The position numbers and the translations under genes were made by a program. Under the pieces are notes generated by a model. It searched no databases. It saw nothing but the letters and a program-made list of their open reading frames with translations, and was not told where the DNA came from. From contig JARGOF010000019.1 of assembly GCA_029212415.1 (NCBI GenBank), positions 1 to 64,000 of the forward strand: a stretch of 64,000 nt of DNA, in the 5' to 3' direction. The stretch's first letter is position 1. The number at the start of each line of letters is the position of its first letter. Source of the stretch: Rhizobiaceae bacterium. Its GTDB lineage: Bacteria > Pseudomonadota > Alphaproteobacteria > Rhizobiales > Rhizobiaceae. Shown here one piece after another: positions 26,374 to 34,800 of the stretch.

Positions 26374-26895
26374 TCAATCCTGAACGGGCGTATATAATTC
26401 AATCGTGTGAACATAGGTTTCAGCGTTGAGCTGTTTGGATGTCACGGTGCCGTAGGCGCCAAGATACTTTCCGGTGCCTCCGGTTATAGCCAAATCCAGA
26501 TGCTGCCACTCTTCTGAGTTGGATGGCCATTTTGGGTTCGACGAATAGCTGGATATGCCGGACGCTATGATCTGACTACCATCGAGCAAAAAGACCAGAT
26601 TTCGGTGCCGAACTTCTTCCTCGCCATCATCGGGAGATGCATCCCATAGTGTCGTGACACCATGGACAATACCGGCTTGCTGATCATTCTCGAGAAACAG
26701 ATCTCCCTCGAAATACAGGGCCGCTCCGGTTGCCTTGGGCTCAATACCCGGATGATGATTCAGCGTTGCGCCGCGTTGCTCCAATACAATCGTTTCTTTT
26801 GCAATCGATATTCTCAGCTCTTCGCTGGCTATGGCAGCTCCAGAGGCGATCACCATGCAAAGCAAGGTAAATGCATGCAAAATCTTCAATATCAT
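26374..26895 (-). CDS. Secreted allene-oxide-cyclase-barrel-like protein
   Basis: 173-aa exported protein. Signal peptide of about 23 residues (MILKILHAFTLLCMVIASGAAIA). The mature part shows beta strands ending in the hallmark DLAITGGTGKYLGAYGTVTSKQL, the ITGGTGxYxxAxG motif of the allene oxide cyclase/dirigent barrel superfamily. In plants such barrels shape reactive intermediates; in bacteria the role is unknown. AGGAA stands 7 bases before the ATG at 26895. No operon partner seen. Confidence 0.75.
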   Translation of the reverse strand: MILKILHAFTLLCMVIASGAAIASEELRISIAKETIVLEQRGATLNHHPGIEPKATGAALYFEGDLFLENDQQAGIVHGVTTLWDASPDDGEEEVRHRNLVFLLDGSQIIASGISSYSSNPKWPSNSEEWQHLDLAITGGTGKYLGAYGTVTSKQLNAETYVHTIELYTPVQD

Positions 26896-27214
26896 TCTGT
26901 GTTCCTCAATGAGCTGTGACTTCAAGGTGGATTAGCCACGTTCTGGCTATTTTGGCAACATTGCCCCGGCTTTATACAAATGATCGATGACCAAGACCCA
27001 TCTGATAAGCACGTCTTGCCCGTCGCGTATGCAGGCTGACCACTTCGTCCAGTTCGCGATGGAGCCGCAAATCGCCGTAGAATTGGGCACAAACGTATTG
27101 CTGCCGTTTTGATGATTTGGGATGAGAACGACCAAACCGGAGCTGTGCGTAGGTGAATTTGTAAAGCCCCTTGGGATATTCTGCAGGCTCGATGGAAAGG
27201 GCGTGGCAAAACAG
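26896..27214. other. Gap of 319 bases with a possible coding remnant on the minus strand
   Basis: Between two divergent genes. On the minus strand, about 27160-26972 reads as protein-like sequence (LYKFTYAQLRFGRSHPKSSK, RQQYVCAQFYGDLRLHRELD, EVVSLHTRRARRAYQMGLGH) with normal codon bias and a stop at 26972, but no start codon with a ribosome-binding site. It may be the 3' end of a decayed gene. Not recognised. Confidence 0.3.
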
Positions 27215-28261
27215 ATGGCAAATCGCATGCGTTGGGGATTGGTGGGCACCGGGACGATTGCCCATGATTTTGCCCGGGATATGGAAAGAACGTCCGGTGC
27301 CGAACTGGTTGCCGTGTGTTCCAGAGACAGAATCCGTGCAACGGAATTTGCCAGGCACCATGACGTGGTGGGTGTCTTCACCGATTTGGATGCCATGCTC
27401 GCGACAGGCGCGATTGATGCCCTCTATCTGGCAACGCCCAGCGCTGTTCACCACGAACAGGCGATCGCGGCGCTGATTGCAGGCAAGCCTGTGCTTGTTG
27501 AAAAGCCGCTGTCAGTCGATGCACAACAGGCCCGCGAAATGGTTCGTATGGCGCAAAAGCATAGCGTCTTTTTGATGGAGGCCCTGTGGACTCGGTATCT
27601 GCCGGCGATCAGCGCCATTCGAGCCCTTCTGGACGCTGGCACAATTGGCACGATCACAGGATTTGAGGCCAACCTGGCGTTCAGGCAGAAATACAACCGA
27701 AACAATCGGTTCTTCTCTCCGGAACTGGGCGGTGGATCTCTGCTGGATTTGGGTGTCTATCCCCTGTCACTCGCCCTCTCTCTGCTTGGCCTGCCGCTGG
27801 CTTCACGGGGCAACTGGCGCGCGGCGCCTTCCGGTGTTGACCGGCTGGCACGCGTGACACTTTTTTATCGCGGATATCAGGCCCTGCTATCCTGTGGATT
27901 TGATCGCAACGGCGCCAACCTTTGCATCATTCGCGGCAGCAGCGGCATGATCGTCATTGATGGGCCCTTTTTACAGGCCAAAGGTTTTTTCGTTATCCGC
28001 AATACCATGATTGCCAGGCTATTTGCTGCAGCCAGCAATCCGCTTGCAGCGCGCCTGTTGCGAAAACTGTTGCTGAAAATACCCGTGCGGGGCGTCGAGC
28101 GGCATTCCCATGACTTTCCAGGAAACGGGCTGCAGTTCGAGATTGAAGCGGCAAGCACGGCCATAAGGGATGGCCGGATCGAAGAACCGCTCATGGCGCA
28201 TGAGCACAGTATCGCCGTTCAGGACATCATCCAGTCCGTCCTGGCCAACAGGCCCGTTTGA
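27215..28261 (+). CDS. Gfo/Idh/MocA-family oxidoreductase
   Basis: 348-aa NAD(P)-dependent dehydrogenase of sugars, inositols or related alcohols. The Rossmann GxGxIA motif is at the N-terminus (RWGLVGTGTIAHDFARDM), and the family EKPLS Lys-Pro motif is in GKPVLVEKPLSVDAQQA (about residue 95). The C-terminal alpha/beta domain contains the GGGSLLDLGVYPLSLALSLLG segment with the Asp and Tyr-Pro expected for the active-site region; the common catalytic His is replaced (GVYP). Start is uncertain between ATG 27215 and ATG 27227; 27215 is used. Convergent with another member of the same family 12 bases away. Substrate unknown. Confidence 0.88.
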   Translation: MANRMRWGLVGTGTIAHDFARDMERTSGAELVAVCSRDRIRATEFARHHDVVGVFTDLDAMLATGAIDALYLATPSAVHHEQAIAALIAGKPVLVEKPLSVDAQQAREMVRMAQKHSVFLMEALWTRYLPAISAIRALLDAGTIGTITGFEANLAFRQKYNRNNRFFSPELGGGSLLDLGVYPLSLALSLLGLPLASRGNWRAAPSGVDRLARVTLFYRGYQALLSCGFDRNGANLCIIRGSSGMIVIDGPFLQAKGFFVIRNTMIARLFAAASNPLAARLLRKLLLKIPVRGVERHSHDFPGNGLQFEIEAASTAIRDGRIEEPLMAHEHSIAVQDIIQSVLANRPV

Positions 28262-28272
28262 CAGCCGTCAGT

Positions 28273-29427
28273 TCAAGCGCTCAGCAAATCAAAGCTGTGC
28301 AACGGGACATAGGAGGGCTCACCGCGGTTCAGCGCCAAAGTCACCTCACTCATATGCATGGCAACATCTGCGCTGAAAAACGCCGGGCTGCCGCCCCCAA
28401 TGCCGGCAGCCTGTTTGGCAATGCCGCGGGAAAAATCAATTCTTGACGGGTAAAGTGGCAATTTCAATCCCCGTTCATCTGCATCGCTGCGGACGACCTC
28501 CCCGGACGCCACATTCAAAGGCAGAGCCTGTTGTCGCCGCCTTTCGATGCGGCCTGCGACACGCGTCAGCACATTCTTCGCCCTGTCCGGCGTGGTCAGA
28601 TTGATCGGGGAATAATGATCCCAGAGGTCACGTACAACAAGCATGCCCCTGTCGCCCATGATTGTCAGGGAGCGTTTGCGTTCACTGGCCAGCCCGCAGG
28701 TCAAACGCGCGGCTATGCCGTTGTCAAATCGCAGCAGGCCCATCGTCAGATCCGGACCAAGGGTCAGGGTCTCGGTGCCCTTGCCCTTGTCAGGAAAAAC
28801 CAGCGACGCATTGGCCGCAACATGACGCACGGGGCCAAACAGAGCCAGCATCCAGCTCAGCGCATAACCCGCGTGTTCCAGCGTGCAGCCCAGCTCGAAT
28901 TCATGGAGACCTGGCCAATGGGCACCTGAGACACTTCTCCATTCCCGCCAATTGTCCCAGTGGACCGGACCATCCTCCATTTCCGCATAGACCGCATGAG
29001 GCGTACCGATCCGGCCTTCCGCCAACAGGCGGGCACAGTGATGAAATGCAGCGCTGTGTGCATTGGCTGGCGCCGAACACAGGCTCAAAGCCCGTTCTTT
29101 GGCTTTTGCGCCAAGCGCCGCAATCTGCTCCGGCTGCATGGCCAGCGGTTTTTCGCTGTAGACATGTTTGCCGGCATCAAGCGCGCGGGAGCTCATCTCA
29201 AAATGACTTTGCGGATTTGTCAGATTAACGACAATCGCAACGCGTGGATCACCTAGAACAGCATCATAGCTTTCAAACGCCTGCACATCATAAAATGCAC
29301 AAAATTGCGCCAGTCGGTGCGGATTTTGGTCCCAGACCCCGATGAGCTGCAATTCGGGATGATTGGCCAGAGTGGTCATATAATAGTCGGCGACGAAGCC
29401 GGTTCCGACAAAAGCTACTCCGGTCAT
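28273..29427 (-). CDS. Gfo/Idh/MocA-family oxidoreductase
   Basis: 384-aa NAD(P)-dependent dehydrogenase, a different subfamily from its convergent neighbour. Rossmann motif VAFVGTGFVADYYMTTLANH, family Lys in HVYSEKPLAMQ (about residue 92), and HEFELGCTLEHAGYALSWML in the region of the catalytic His. AGGAG 8 bases upstream fixes the ATG at 29427. It follows the GhrA-like gene on the same strand with a 93-bp gap, so the two may be expressed together; a small pathway for hydroxy-acid or sugar-acid metabolism is possible. Confidence 0.9.
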   Translation of the reverse strand: MTGVAFVGTGFVADYYMTTLANHPELQLIGVWDQNPHRLAQFCAFYDVQAFESYDAVLGDPRVAIVVNLTNPQSHFEMSSRALDAGKHVYSEKPLAMQPEQIAALGAKAKERALSLCSAPANAHSAAFHHCARLLAEGRIGTPHAVYAEMEDGPVHWDNWREWRSVSGAHWPGLHEFELGCTLEHAGYALSWMLALFGPVRHVAANASLVFPDKGKGTETLTLGPDLTMGLLRFDNGIAARLTCGLASERKRSLTIMGDRGMLVVRDLWDHYSPINLTTPDRAKNVLTRVAGRIERRRQQALPLNVASGEVVRSDADERGLKLPLYPSRIDFSRGIAKQAAGIGGGSPAFFSADVAMHMSEVTLALNRGEPSYVPLHSFDLLSA

Positions 29428-29520
29428 GGGTGGCGCTCCTGAATTGTTTCCATGCGGCACGGGATGAATCCGGTCAGTCTAAAGCCCCAACACTTAATAA
29501 CAGCTAATGGTGATCGAGGC

Positions 29521-30468
29521 TTAGTATCCCTTCGCCCGATCGATACCCGTTGGCATTTTGCCGTCGGCGAAAAAGGCCGTGATGTTTGCGGCCACAATCG
29601 CCGATGCCGTATCGCGGTTTGTCGGCCCGGAGATATGCGGCAAGACGGTGACACCCGGGTGCGCCCAAAAGGGGCTGCTCTGCGGCAGGGGCTCTTCATC
29701 AAAGACATCCAGCACCGCATGGTCGATTTGGCCACTATCAAGGCATTCAAGCAGCGCTGCATCATCGACAATCGGACCTCTGGCAAAATTGATCAGGCTC
29801 GAACCATTTGGCATCAGCCCCAGCCTGCTGCGCTCAAGCAGGCCGCTTGTTTCTTCGGTAAGCGGCAGCAAGATGATCAGAATGTCTGATATCGCCAATA
29901 TCCGGTTCAGCCCCTCCGCCCCGGAAAAGCCGCGGACCCCATCCATGGCGCGTTCGGTTCTGCTCCACCCGCAAACCTTGAAACCCTGTTGCAGAAGTTT
30001 TTCCGCCGCCCTTCCTCCAAGATTGCCCATCCCGAGAATGCCGATGGTCCGATCTTTTGGCAAAGGCAATTCATGCGGTATCCATTGACATGCATGCTGC
30101 TGTCGTGCGTATCGCGGCATGTCGCGATGCAGATAGAGTGTCCAGGCAAGGACGGCCTCACCCATTGTTTCGGCCATTTGCGGATCTTCCATACGCACAA
30201 TGCGCAGATTGTTGCGCGGCAATTCAGCTGCGATCTGCTCGACACCGGCCCACAGGCTCTGCACCCATTGAAGGTTTGGCAAAGAGTGAAAGTCATCAGG
30301 ATCGGGATCGGCGGCAATGGCGACGGTCGCGGCGTCCCGCTCCTGCGCGGTCAGTTGCGCAAAGGGCTCTATGCGAAAATCCGGCAAGGCGTGCTTCAAC
30401 GCGGCAAGCCACAATTGCCGGTCAGTCTCATCAGTACGTGCCAGAAACGGTATGACAGGATTCATCAT
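29521..30468 (-). CDS. D-2-hydroxyacid dehydrogenase, glyoxylate/hydroxypyruvate reductase A type
   Basis: 315-aa NAD(P)H-dependent reductase of 2-keto acids such as glyoxylate. The cofactor-binding domain has TIGILGMGNLGGRAAEKLLQ (about residue 145) and the catalytic triad is complete: Arg in INFARGPIVDD, Glu in DVFDEEPLP, His in LPHISGPTN. The substrate domain wraps from both ends, as usual. Two Met codons open the frame; 30468 is used, 30465 is equally possible. Same orientation as the downstream Gfo/Idh gene. Confidence 0.9.
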   Translation of the reverse strand: MMNPVIPFLARTDETDRQLWLAALKHALPDFRIEPFAQLTAQERDAATVAIAADPDPDDFHSLPNLQWVQSLWAGVEQIAAELPRNNLRIVRMEDPQMAETMGEAVLAWTLYLHRDMPRYARQQHACQWIPHELPLPKDRTIGILGMGNLGGRAAEKLLQQGFKVCGWSRTERAMDGVRGFSGAEGLNRILAISDILIILLPLTEETSGLLERSRLGLMPNGSSLINFARGPIVDDAALLECLDSGQIDHAVLDVFDEEPLPQSSPFWAHPGVTVLPHISGPTNRDTASAIVAANITAFFADGKMPTGIDRAKGY

Positions 30469-31126
30469 TGCAATCGTTCTACTCTATGGAATCGACGAAT
30501 TTCGTTGTTTACGGACCAGATCCATTCTCAGACACGTCCCAGTTTCAGGTACGTTCCAATTTCTGGCAAGGTCTGGCGCCCCGCATAGAATGCCTGGTGC
30601 CAAAACCAGTCATACTCAGCCCTACCGGACCCAGCGCCATTCGCAACCTATGCTTTTTCTGGCTGAGAATCATAGGCAACAGGACTATCCAGAGCCAGTT
30701 CCACAGATTATCGGGCCAAATCCGACACAAAAATGGTCAAAGAGTCCGCGTTTTAAGGGTTGACGCATTATTTTTTTTGCCCAAGGCTTTGGTCATCGAC
30801 TTTGCCGCTGATCCATGACAATGTGACACCAATATTCCTTGTGATCTGGTACTTTCCGGCCTTCAGGTAGCCTTCAGTGTTTTTGGTCAAGCGCCGTAAA
30901 TTGAACGGGTGGCCAATGTGAATGCATTGCTGAAAGACGCTTTACCTCTTGCAATTTCAGTCGAAATCCTCCATATAGGTCCCATGCGATACATTTGTTT
31001 GGTGTTACCCTAAGAGCCGGTACGCCGCTTAGTTTAGATTTTCCCATACTAATGTGAGCAACAACCCTATTTCGCAATCTTTCAAGTGAAAGTGCGCGAT
31101 TAACACTCCTTTTAGAGGAAATTCTG
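30469..31126. other. 658-base intergenic region with the cold-shock gene leader
   Basis: No convincing gene on either strand. It holds the promoter of the minus-strand GhrA-like gene at its left end and a long A/T-rich leader of the cold-shock gene at its right end. A run of eight T occurs near 30770. Cold-shock genes often have structured 5' leaders of 100-200 bases; a clear structure was not resolved by eye. Confidence 0.6.
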
Positions 31127-31339
31127 ATGACTAACGGAACCGTAAAATTCTTCAACACCGACAAAGGTTTTGGTTTTATCGAGCCTGACGATGGCTCGAA
31201 AGATGCATTCGTGCACATTTCTGCTGTTGAGCGCTCAGGTATGAGCACACTTCGCGAAGGCCAGAAGGTCAGCTACGAGCTGGTTTCCGACCAGCGCAGC
31301 GGCAAAATGTCTGCCGACAACATCAAAGATCTGGGCTGA
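31127..31339 (+). CDS. Cold-shock protein (CspA family)
   Basis: 70-aa single OB-fold nucleic-acid-binding protein. RNP1-like KGFGFIEP and RNP2-like DAFVHISAV motifs are intact, with the typical [16 protein letters not shown] opening. Acts as RNA chaperone and antiterminator; this member may be constitutive or cold-induced. AGGAA 6 bases before the ATG. Followed by an intergenic hairpin and a lysine-rich protein gene. Confidence 0.95.
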   Translation: MTNGTVKFFNTDKGFGFIEPDDGSKDAFVHISAVERSGMSTLREGQKVSYELVSDQRSGKMSADNIKDLG

Positions 31340-31458
31340 TTGCACAGACGGCGAACACGGGAATACCTGAATTCGCTGTCGTTTGAGCGTCCTTCATTGA
31401 GAGCCGACCACGGATGTACTGGCGGTTTTTACGATAGAGATGCTTATGCATGATGTCT

Positions 31459-31517
31459 AAAGGGGCGCTTTGCGCCTTGTGGCTCCGCGTCTGAAACGGC
31501 TGCGGGGCCTTTTACTT
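31459..31517 (+). terminator. Hairpin pair and terminator after the cold-shock gene
   Basis: A small GGCGC-TTT-GCGCC hairpin near 31463-31477 is followed by GGCTCCGC ... GCGGGGCC (about 31480-31508, one G-T pair) and then CTTTTA. Reads as a tandem stem with weak T-tract; probable terminator or processed 3' end. Confidence 0.55.
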
Positions 31518-31626
31518 ATTACCCCCCGTGCGATGCAACTGAATGTTCATTGCGAACCACTCAGTAGCAGTGGCGAGATTTTCCTACGGGTATTAAGTAG
31601 CGACACCCGAAGAAAGGGGCCATCAA

Positions 31627-31977
31627 ATGGATACTGCCGCGGAAGAAAAGCGGGCCAGCGCTGCATTGAGACTGAAAAAGGCTCAGCAGACGGCAAAAGA
31701 ACGCGCCGAAGCAATGAATGAATATTCGACCGAAGCCGATATGCGTCGGACGAAATCTGCCAAATTGAAAGCGCTTCGTTTGGCACAGGAAGCAGAAGAT
31801 CTCATCGTTTCCAATGCTGAAGCCGCCAAGAAGGCCGCTGCCAAAAAGCCCGCAGCGAAAAAGACGCTGATCAAAAAGGCCGCCGTTAAAAAACCAGTGG
31901 CCAAAAAAGCCGCCGCGAAAAAGCCGGACGCCAAGAAGCCTGCTGTGAAAAAAGCGGCCAAGACCGACGAAGAATAG
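31627..31977 (+). CDS. Small lysine-rich protein with histone-H1-like AKKP tail
   Basis: 116-aa protein. Residues 1-60 form a charged helical domain (EEKRASAALRLKKAQQTAKE, then RAEAMNEYSTEADMRRTKSA), and residues 65-112 are repeated K-K-x-A/P units (AAKKAAAKKPAAKK, KKPVAKKAAAKKPDAKKP) that resemble histone H1 or bacterial HctA/AlgP tails and probably bind DNA or RNA without sequence preference. The number of repeats is prone to change. AAAGGGG lies 8 bases before the ATG. Its position right after a cold-shock gene suggests joint action on nucleic acids. Confidence 0.7.
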   Translation: MDTAAEEKRASAALRLKKAQQTAKERAEAMNEYSTEADMRRTKSAKLKALRLAQEAEDLIVSNAEAAKKAAAKKPAAKKTLIKKAAVKKPVAKKAAAKKPDAKKPAVKKAAKTDEE

Positions 31978-32023
31978 CGATGATCTCCCGAGGTGATTTG
32001 ATTGCGCCTTCGGGGGAAACGCT

Positions 32024-32959
32024 TTACCGCCGGATGCGGTAGGTTTGTCCGTCATCAAGCAGAACTATGAAGTTGATATCACTCCCCTGACCGCGCCTTG
32101 CAAACAGTTTGCTGATGCGGGCGGGAAGCATAATCGATGCTTGCTCATAGGGACCGTTTTGCCCCGTGCCAATGATGCGCAATGATTGGCGATTGTCAGA
32201 GGGCACAGCCAGCTCCATCCTCATATCCCCGTCAATGTCCACCACAGCCGATAGCTGCATTTCCCGAGTGCCGATGGCATGGTTTGAAAAACCCTGCATT
32301 GCACCGGTCCGGACAAGGCTGCCGTTACGAAAAGCGTAGAAATAGAGTGTTCCGCCGATATGCGGGGTCTCCACATAGGCAATCTGCTGTTCCTGGCCTC
32401 CGGCAAAACTGGCGATTCCGGCAATGTTCAGCCAGCGATTGGAACGGCCGATGAAACCATTGGTCGCCCGCTGTACAAGTGCGCCGTTTTCAAGACCATA
32501 AATCGTCACCGATGCACCCTTGCTGACAGAGGAACGGATCGTGACGATTTCGATCGCTCCATCGCCATCCAGATCCACCAGGCGGGGTGTTCGGTCCTCG
32601 AAGACTTCCGTTTCAGGCAGTTGGAGACTGAGCTGTTTGCCGTTTGATATCTCGATATGCAGCGCGCCGGCCTCGATGGCATCGCCCAAAATTCCATGCC
32701 CATACCGCCGCGTCGGATCGCCGTACCAGGCTTTGACGATATCGCCTTCCGGATGCTCGGCTATATAGCCATCGGGCAATCCTCCCGGCACCTTCTGCAG
32801 GATCTGAGAACCCGGGTCGGCTGGAGCCTCAGCCCCATCAAGCTTTTCGACAACCCAGGGTTCTTCTGCCAGTGGTATCTGAAAAAGGGCTGCAGACAAA
32901 AAGACCGCTGGTAAGAGGCGTTTTGAAACCAGCCTGCAAATAGTGCCTAACTTTACCAC
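32024..32959 (-). CDS. Secreted protein with FG-GAP/VCBS-like repeats
   Basis: 311-aa exported protein. Signal peptide-like N-terminus (about 1-31, LLPAVFLSAALFQIPLA). Two calcium-loop-like repeats, LVDLDGDGAIEIVTIRS (about residue 125) and VVDIDGDMRMELAVPSD (about 245), mark FG-GAP/VCBS beta-propeller blades. Start is GTG at 32959 with AGAGGT 5 bases upstream; the nearby ATG reads into a stop. Function unknown; such propellers often bind proteins or sugars outside the cell. Confidence 0.75.
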   Translation of the reverse strand: MVKLGTICRLVSKRLLPAVFLSAALFQIPLAEEPWVVEKLDGAEAPADPGSQILQKVPGGLPDGYIAEHPEGDIVKAWYGDPTRRYGHGILGDAIEAGALHIEISNGKQLSLQLPETEVFEDRTPRLVDLDGDGAIEIVTIRSSVSKGASVTIYGLENGALVQRATNGFIGRSNRWLNIAGIASFAGGQEQQIAYVETPHIGGTLYFYAFRNGSLVRTGAMQGFSNHAIGTREMQLSAVVDIDGDMRMELAVPSDNRQSLRIIGTGQNGPYEQASIMLPARISKLFARRGQGSDINFIVLLDDGQTYRIRR

Positions 32960-33187
32960 AGCATACCTCTTTGCGGTTCAACCATGCTGGCAACAGAGAC
33001 AATCCTGTCGCTGCAGTCAATCGGCATTGCACACTTTTGAAATCGAATCCTGCTGTCAGAACACGGTCTTTTATAACAGCACCGTTCACGGCTGCCATGG
33101 CAGGCTCCGGCACTTGTGATTGTCCGTGCCCTCTCGATAACAATTCCACAGCCTGGCAAAAAAATGTCCCATTGCGCCGCAAGTCCC

Positions 33188-33227
33188 TTGACTGAAACTT
33201 TGGGTTATTCCATATTCTATAGAATAT
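33188..33227 (+). promoter_or_regulatory. Promoter of the sugar ABC locus with palindromic operator
   Basis: TTGACT at 33188-33193 and CATATT at 33211-33216, 17 bases apart, fit a housekeeping promoter. A perfect 16-bp palindrome, ATATTCTATAGAATAT (33212-33227), covers the -10. The substrate-binding-protein gene starts 33 bases later. The local FCD-type GntR (39981) is the best candidate repressor; the LacI protein (41943) is the alternative. Confidence 0.6.
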
Positions 33228-33259
33228 ATAAAACGGAAACGGTCATGGAGGAGGAAATC

Positions 33260-34615
33260 GTGACACATAAGCAATTGAAAAAATTGGCAAGACGCCGCAG
33301 CGTGCTTGCCGGGATCGCCGGGTCCCTGATTCTGGCAGCGACACCGCTGGTACCTGCACAGGCGCAGGAGGGACTGGGCACGGCTGACAATCCCGTTGAA
33401 ATCAGGATCATGGCCAACGAGGCCTTCGCAAATTCCTGGCAGACCACATTGGTCCCGGAGTTCAACAAGAAATATCCCAATGTGCATGTCACCTTTGACG
33501 GCGTTCCCTATACCGAACTGCTGGCCAAGATGATGCTGGACGCCACCAGCCCGAATCCTGATTATGATGTGCTGCTGGTCGATGACCCCTGGGTTCCTCA
33601 ACTGGCCGAGATTGGTGCCTTGATGGATCTGAAAGGTGAACAAATCGCGGCACTGACTGACGCGGATTACGACTGGGGCGATTTCAACGCCGCACCTTTG
33701 GCCGCTGGAGAATGGAAAGGCATTCAATATGCCGTTCCCGTTCGCTCAAACATGCTGCTGCGATTCTATAATCGTTCGCTTTATGAACAGGCCGGTTTGC
33801 CAGAGCCGACACCAGCGCAAACCTGGGACGAGTTCTTCAGTGATGCCGAAAAACTGGTGCGCGACACCAATGCAGACGGCAAGGATGATGTGTGGGCGGT
33901 CGATACCTATTTCGTGCGCGAATCTTTGACACCAACCATCTGGCAATCAATCCTCAATGCGAATGGAGGCCAATTGCTGGATGAATCGGGGGCACCTGCC
34001 TTTGCCAATGAAACGGGCCAAAAGTCTCTGGAAGCACACAAGCGTCTTATTGACTATGCGCCACCCGGTGCGCTGGGGCATGGTTTTTCAGAATCGCTGC
34101 AGGCATTCCGCCAGGGCCTCGTTGCCAATATGTTCAACTGGGGCAGCGTCTACAAGTCTACAGCCGTCGACCCGAAATCAACCACACTGACGGTTGACGA
34201 GGTTGGCATTCAGGTTCTTCCCGTTGGAAGCGCCCAGGCCGGTGCACATCGTGGCATCTGGATTGCCGGTATCAGCAGCAAGACGGAACAGCTGGAAGCA
34301 TCCTGGGCCTTCATCCAGTGGCTGACGTCCAAGGAAGGCGAAAGCATCAATGCCGCATTGGTCGGGTCTTTCCCCGCACGCAAGTCGACATTGAATGGCG
34401 CGCCTGCCGAACCATGGTTGGGTCCCGTCTACAAGACGTTGCAGAACGCCTATGAAGTGGCGGCAGATGGCCAGATGTGGCGCATTCGCAGCCCCAAATC
34501 CGATGCTGCTCAGCAGATCCTTGCTGACGAAATCGCACGGGGCCTTGCCGGACAGGTCAGCGCGGAAGAAGCGTTGAATACCGCCGCTGCAAAAATCTCG
34601 AAAGTCCTGAAGTAG
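33260..34615 (+). CDS. Carbohydrate ABC transporter substrate-binding protein (family 1)
   Basis: 451-aa periplasmic binding protein of a CUT1-type sugar importer. N-terminal signal with a twin-Arg-like patch (LARRRSVLAGIAGSLILAATPLVPAQAQ). The mature part has NPVEIRIMANEAFANSWQTT, PEFNKKYPNVHVTFDGVPYTELLAKMMLD, YDVLLVDDPWVPQLAEIGAL and a C-terminal EGESINAALVGSFPARKS, all typical of the family. GTG at 33260 is chosen because GGAGGA lies 5 bases upstream; ATG at 33245 is in frame but weakly supported. Heads an operon with an enolase-superfamily enzyme, oxidoreductase subunits, permeases and ATPase. A stem-loop follows its stop. Confidence 0.93.
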   Translation: MTHKQLKKLARRRSVLAGIAGSLILAATPLVPAQAQEGLGTADNPVEIRIMANEAFANSWQTTLVPEFNKKYPNVHVTFDGVPYTELLAKMMLDATSPNPDYDVLLVDDPWVPQLAEIGALMDLKGEQIAALTDADYDWGDFNAAPLAAGEWKGIQYAVPVRSNMLLRFYNRSLYEQAGLPEPTPAQTWDEFFSDAEKLVRDTNADGKDDVWAVDTYFVRESLTPTIWQSILNANGGQLLDESGAPAFANETGQKSLEAHKRLIDYAPPGALGHGFSESLQAFRQGLVANMFNWGSVYKSTAVDPKSTTLTVDEVGIQVLPVGSAQAGAHRGIWIAGISSKTEQLEASWAFIQWLTSKEGESINAALVGSFPARKSTLNGAPAEPWLGPVYKTLQNAYEVAADGQMWRIRSPKSDAAQQILADEIARGLAGQVSAEEALNTAAAKISKVLK

Positions 34616-34628
34616 ACTTTTTCAAAAC

Positions 34629-34654
34629 AGCATGGGCGCCTGTGCGCCCATGCT
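34629..34654 (+). terminator. Stem-loop after the substrate-binding-protein gene
   Basis: AGCATGGGCGC / GCGCCCATGCT, a perfect 11-bp stem with a 4-base loop, followed by TTTGTC. It lies 14 bases after the stop. In ABC operons such hairpins stabilise the binding-protein mRNA and partly terminate, giving more binding protein than permease. Confidence 0.8.
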
Positions 34655-34800
34655 TTGTCAACGCGGAAAAACCGCGTCTTGTGGTTTCGGCAACAAGCAA
34701 ATTCTGATTGCGCCACCGAGCGTATTGCAACAGCGTGGATGTTCGCCACATCGCCTGCATGCAAGAGGTTTGCTTTGCCTGATTTTGACTGGGGAATACA

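Noticed and set aside
26527-26535. CCATTTTGG core match to the S24-type operator
   Set aside because: Lies inside the AOC-barrel coding sequence, lacks the ATA/TAT outer arms and has no promoter context.
30468-30818. 116-aa plus-strand frame in the gap before the cold-shock gene
   Set aside because: Low-complexity, unlike any protein, no ribosome-binding site, and overlaps the promoter of the divergent gene.
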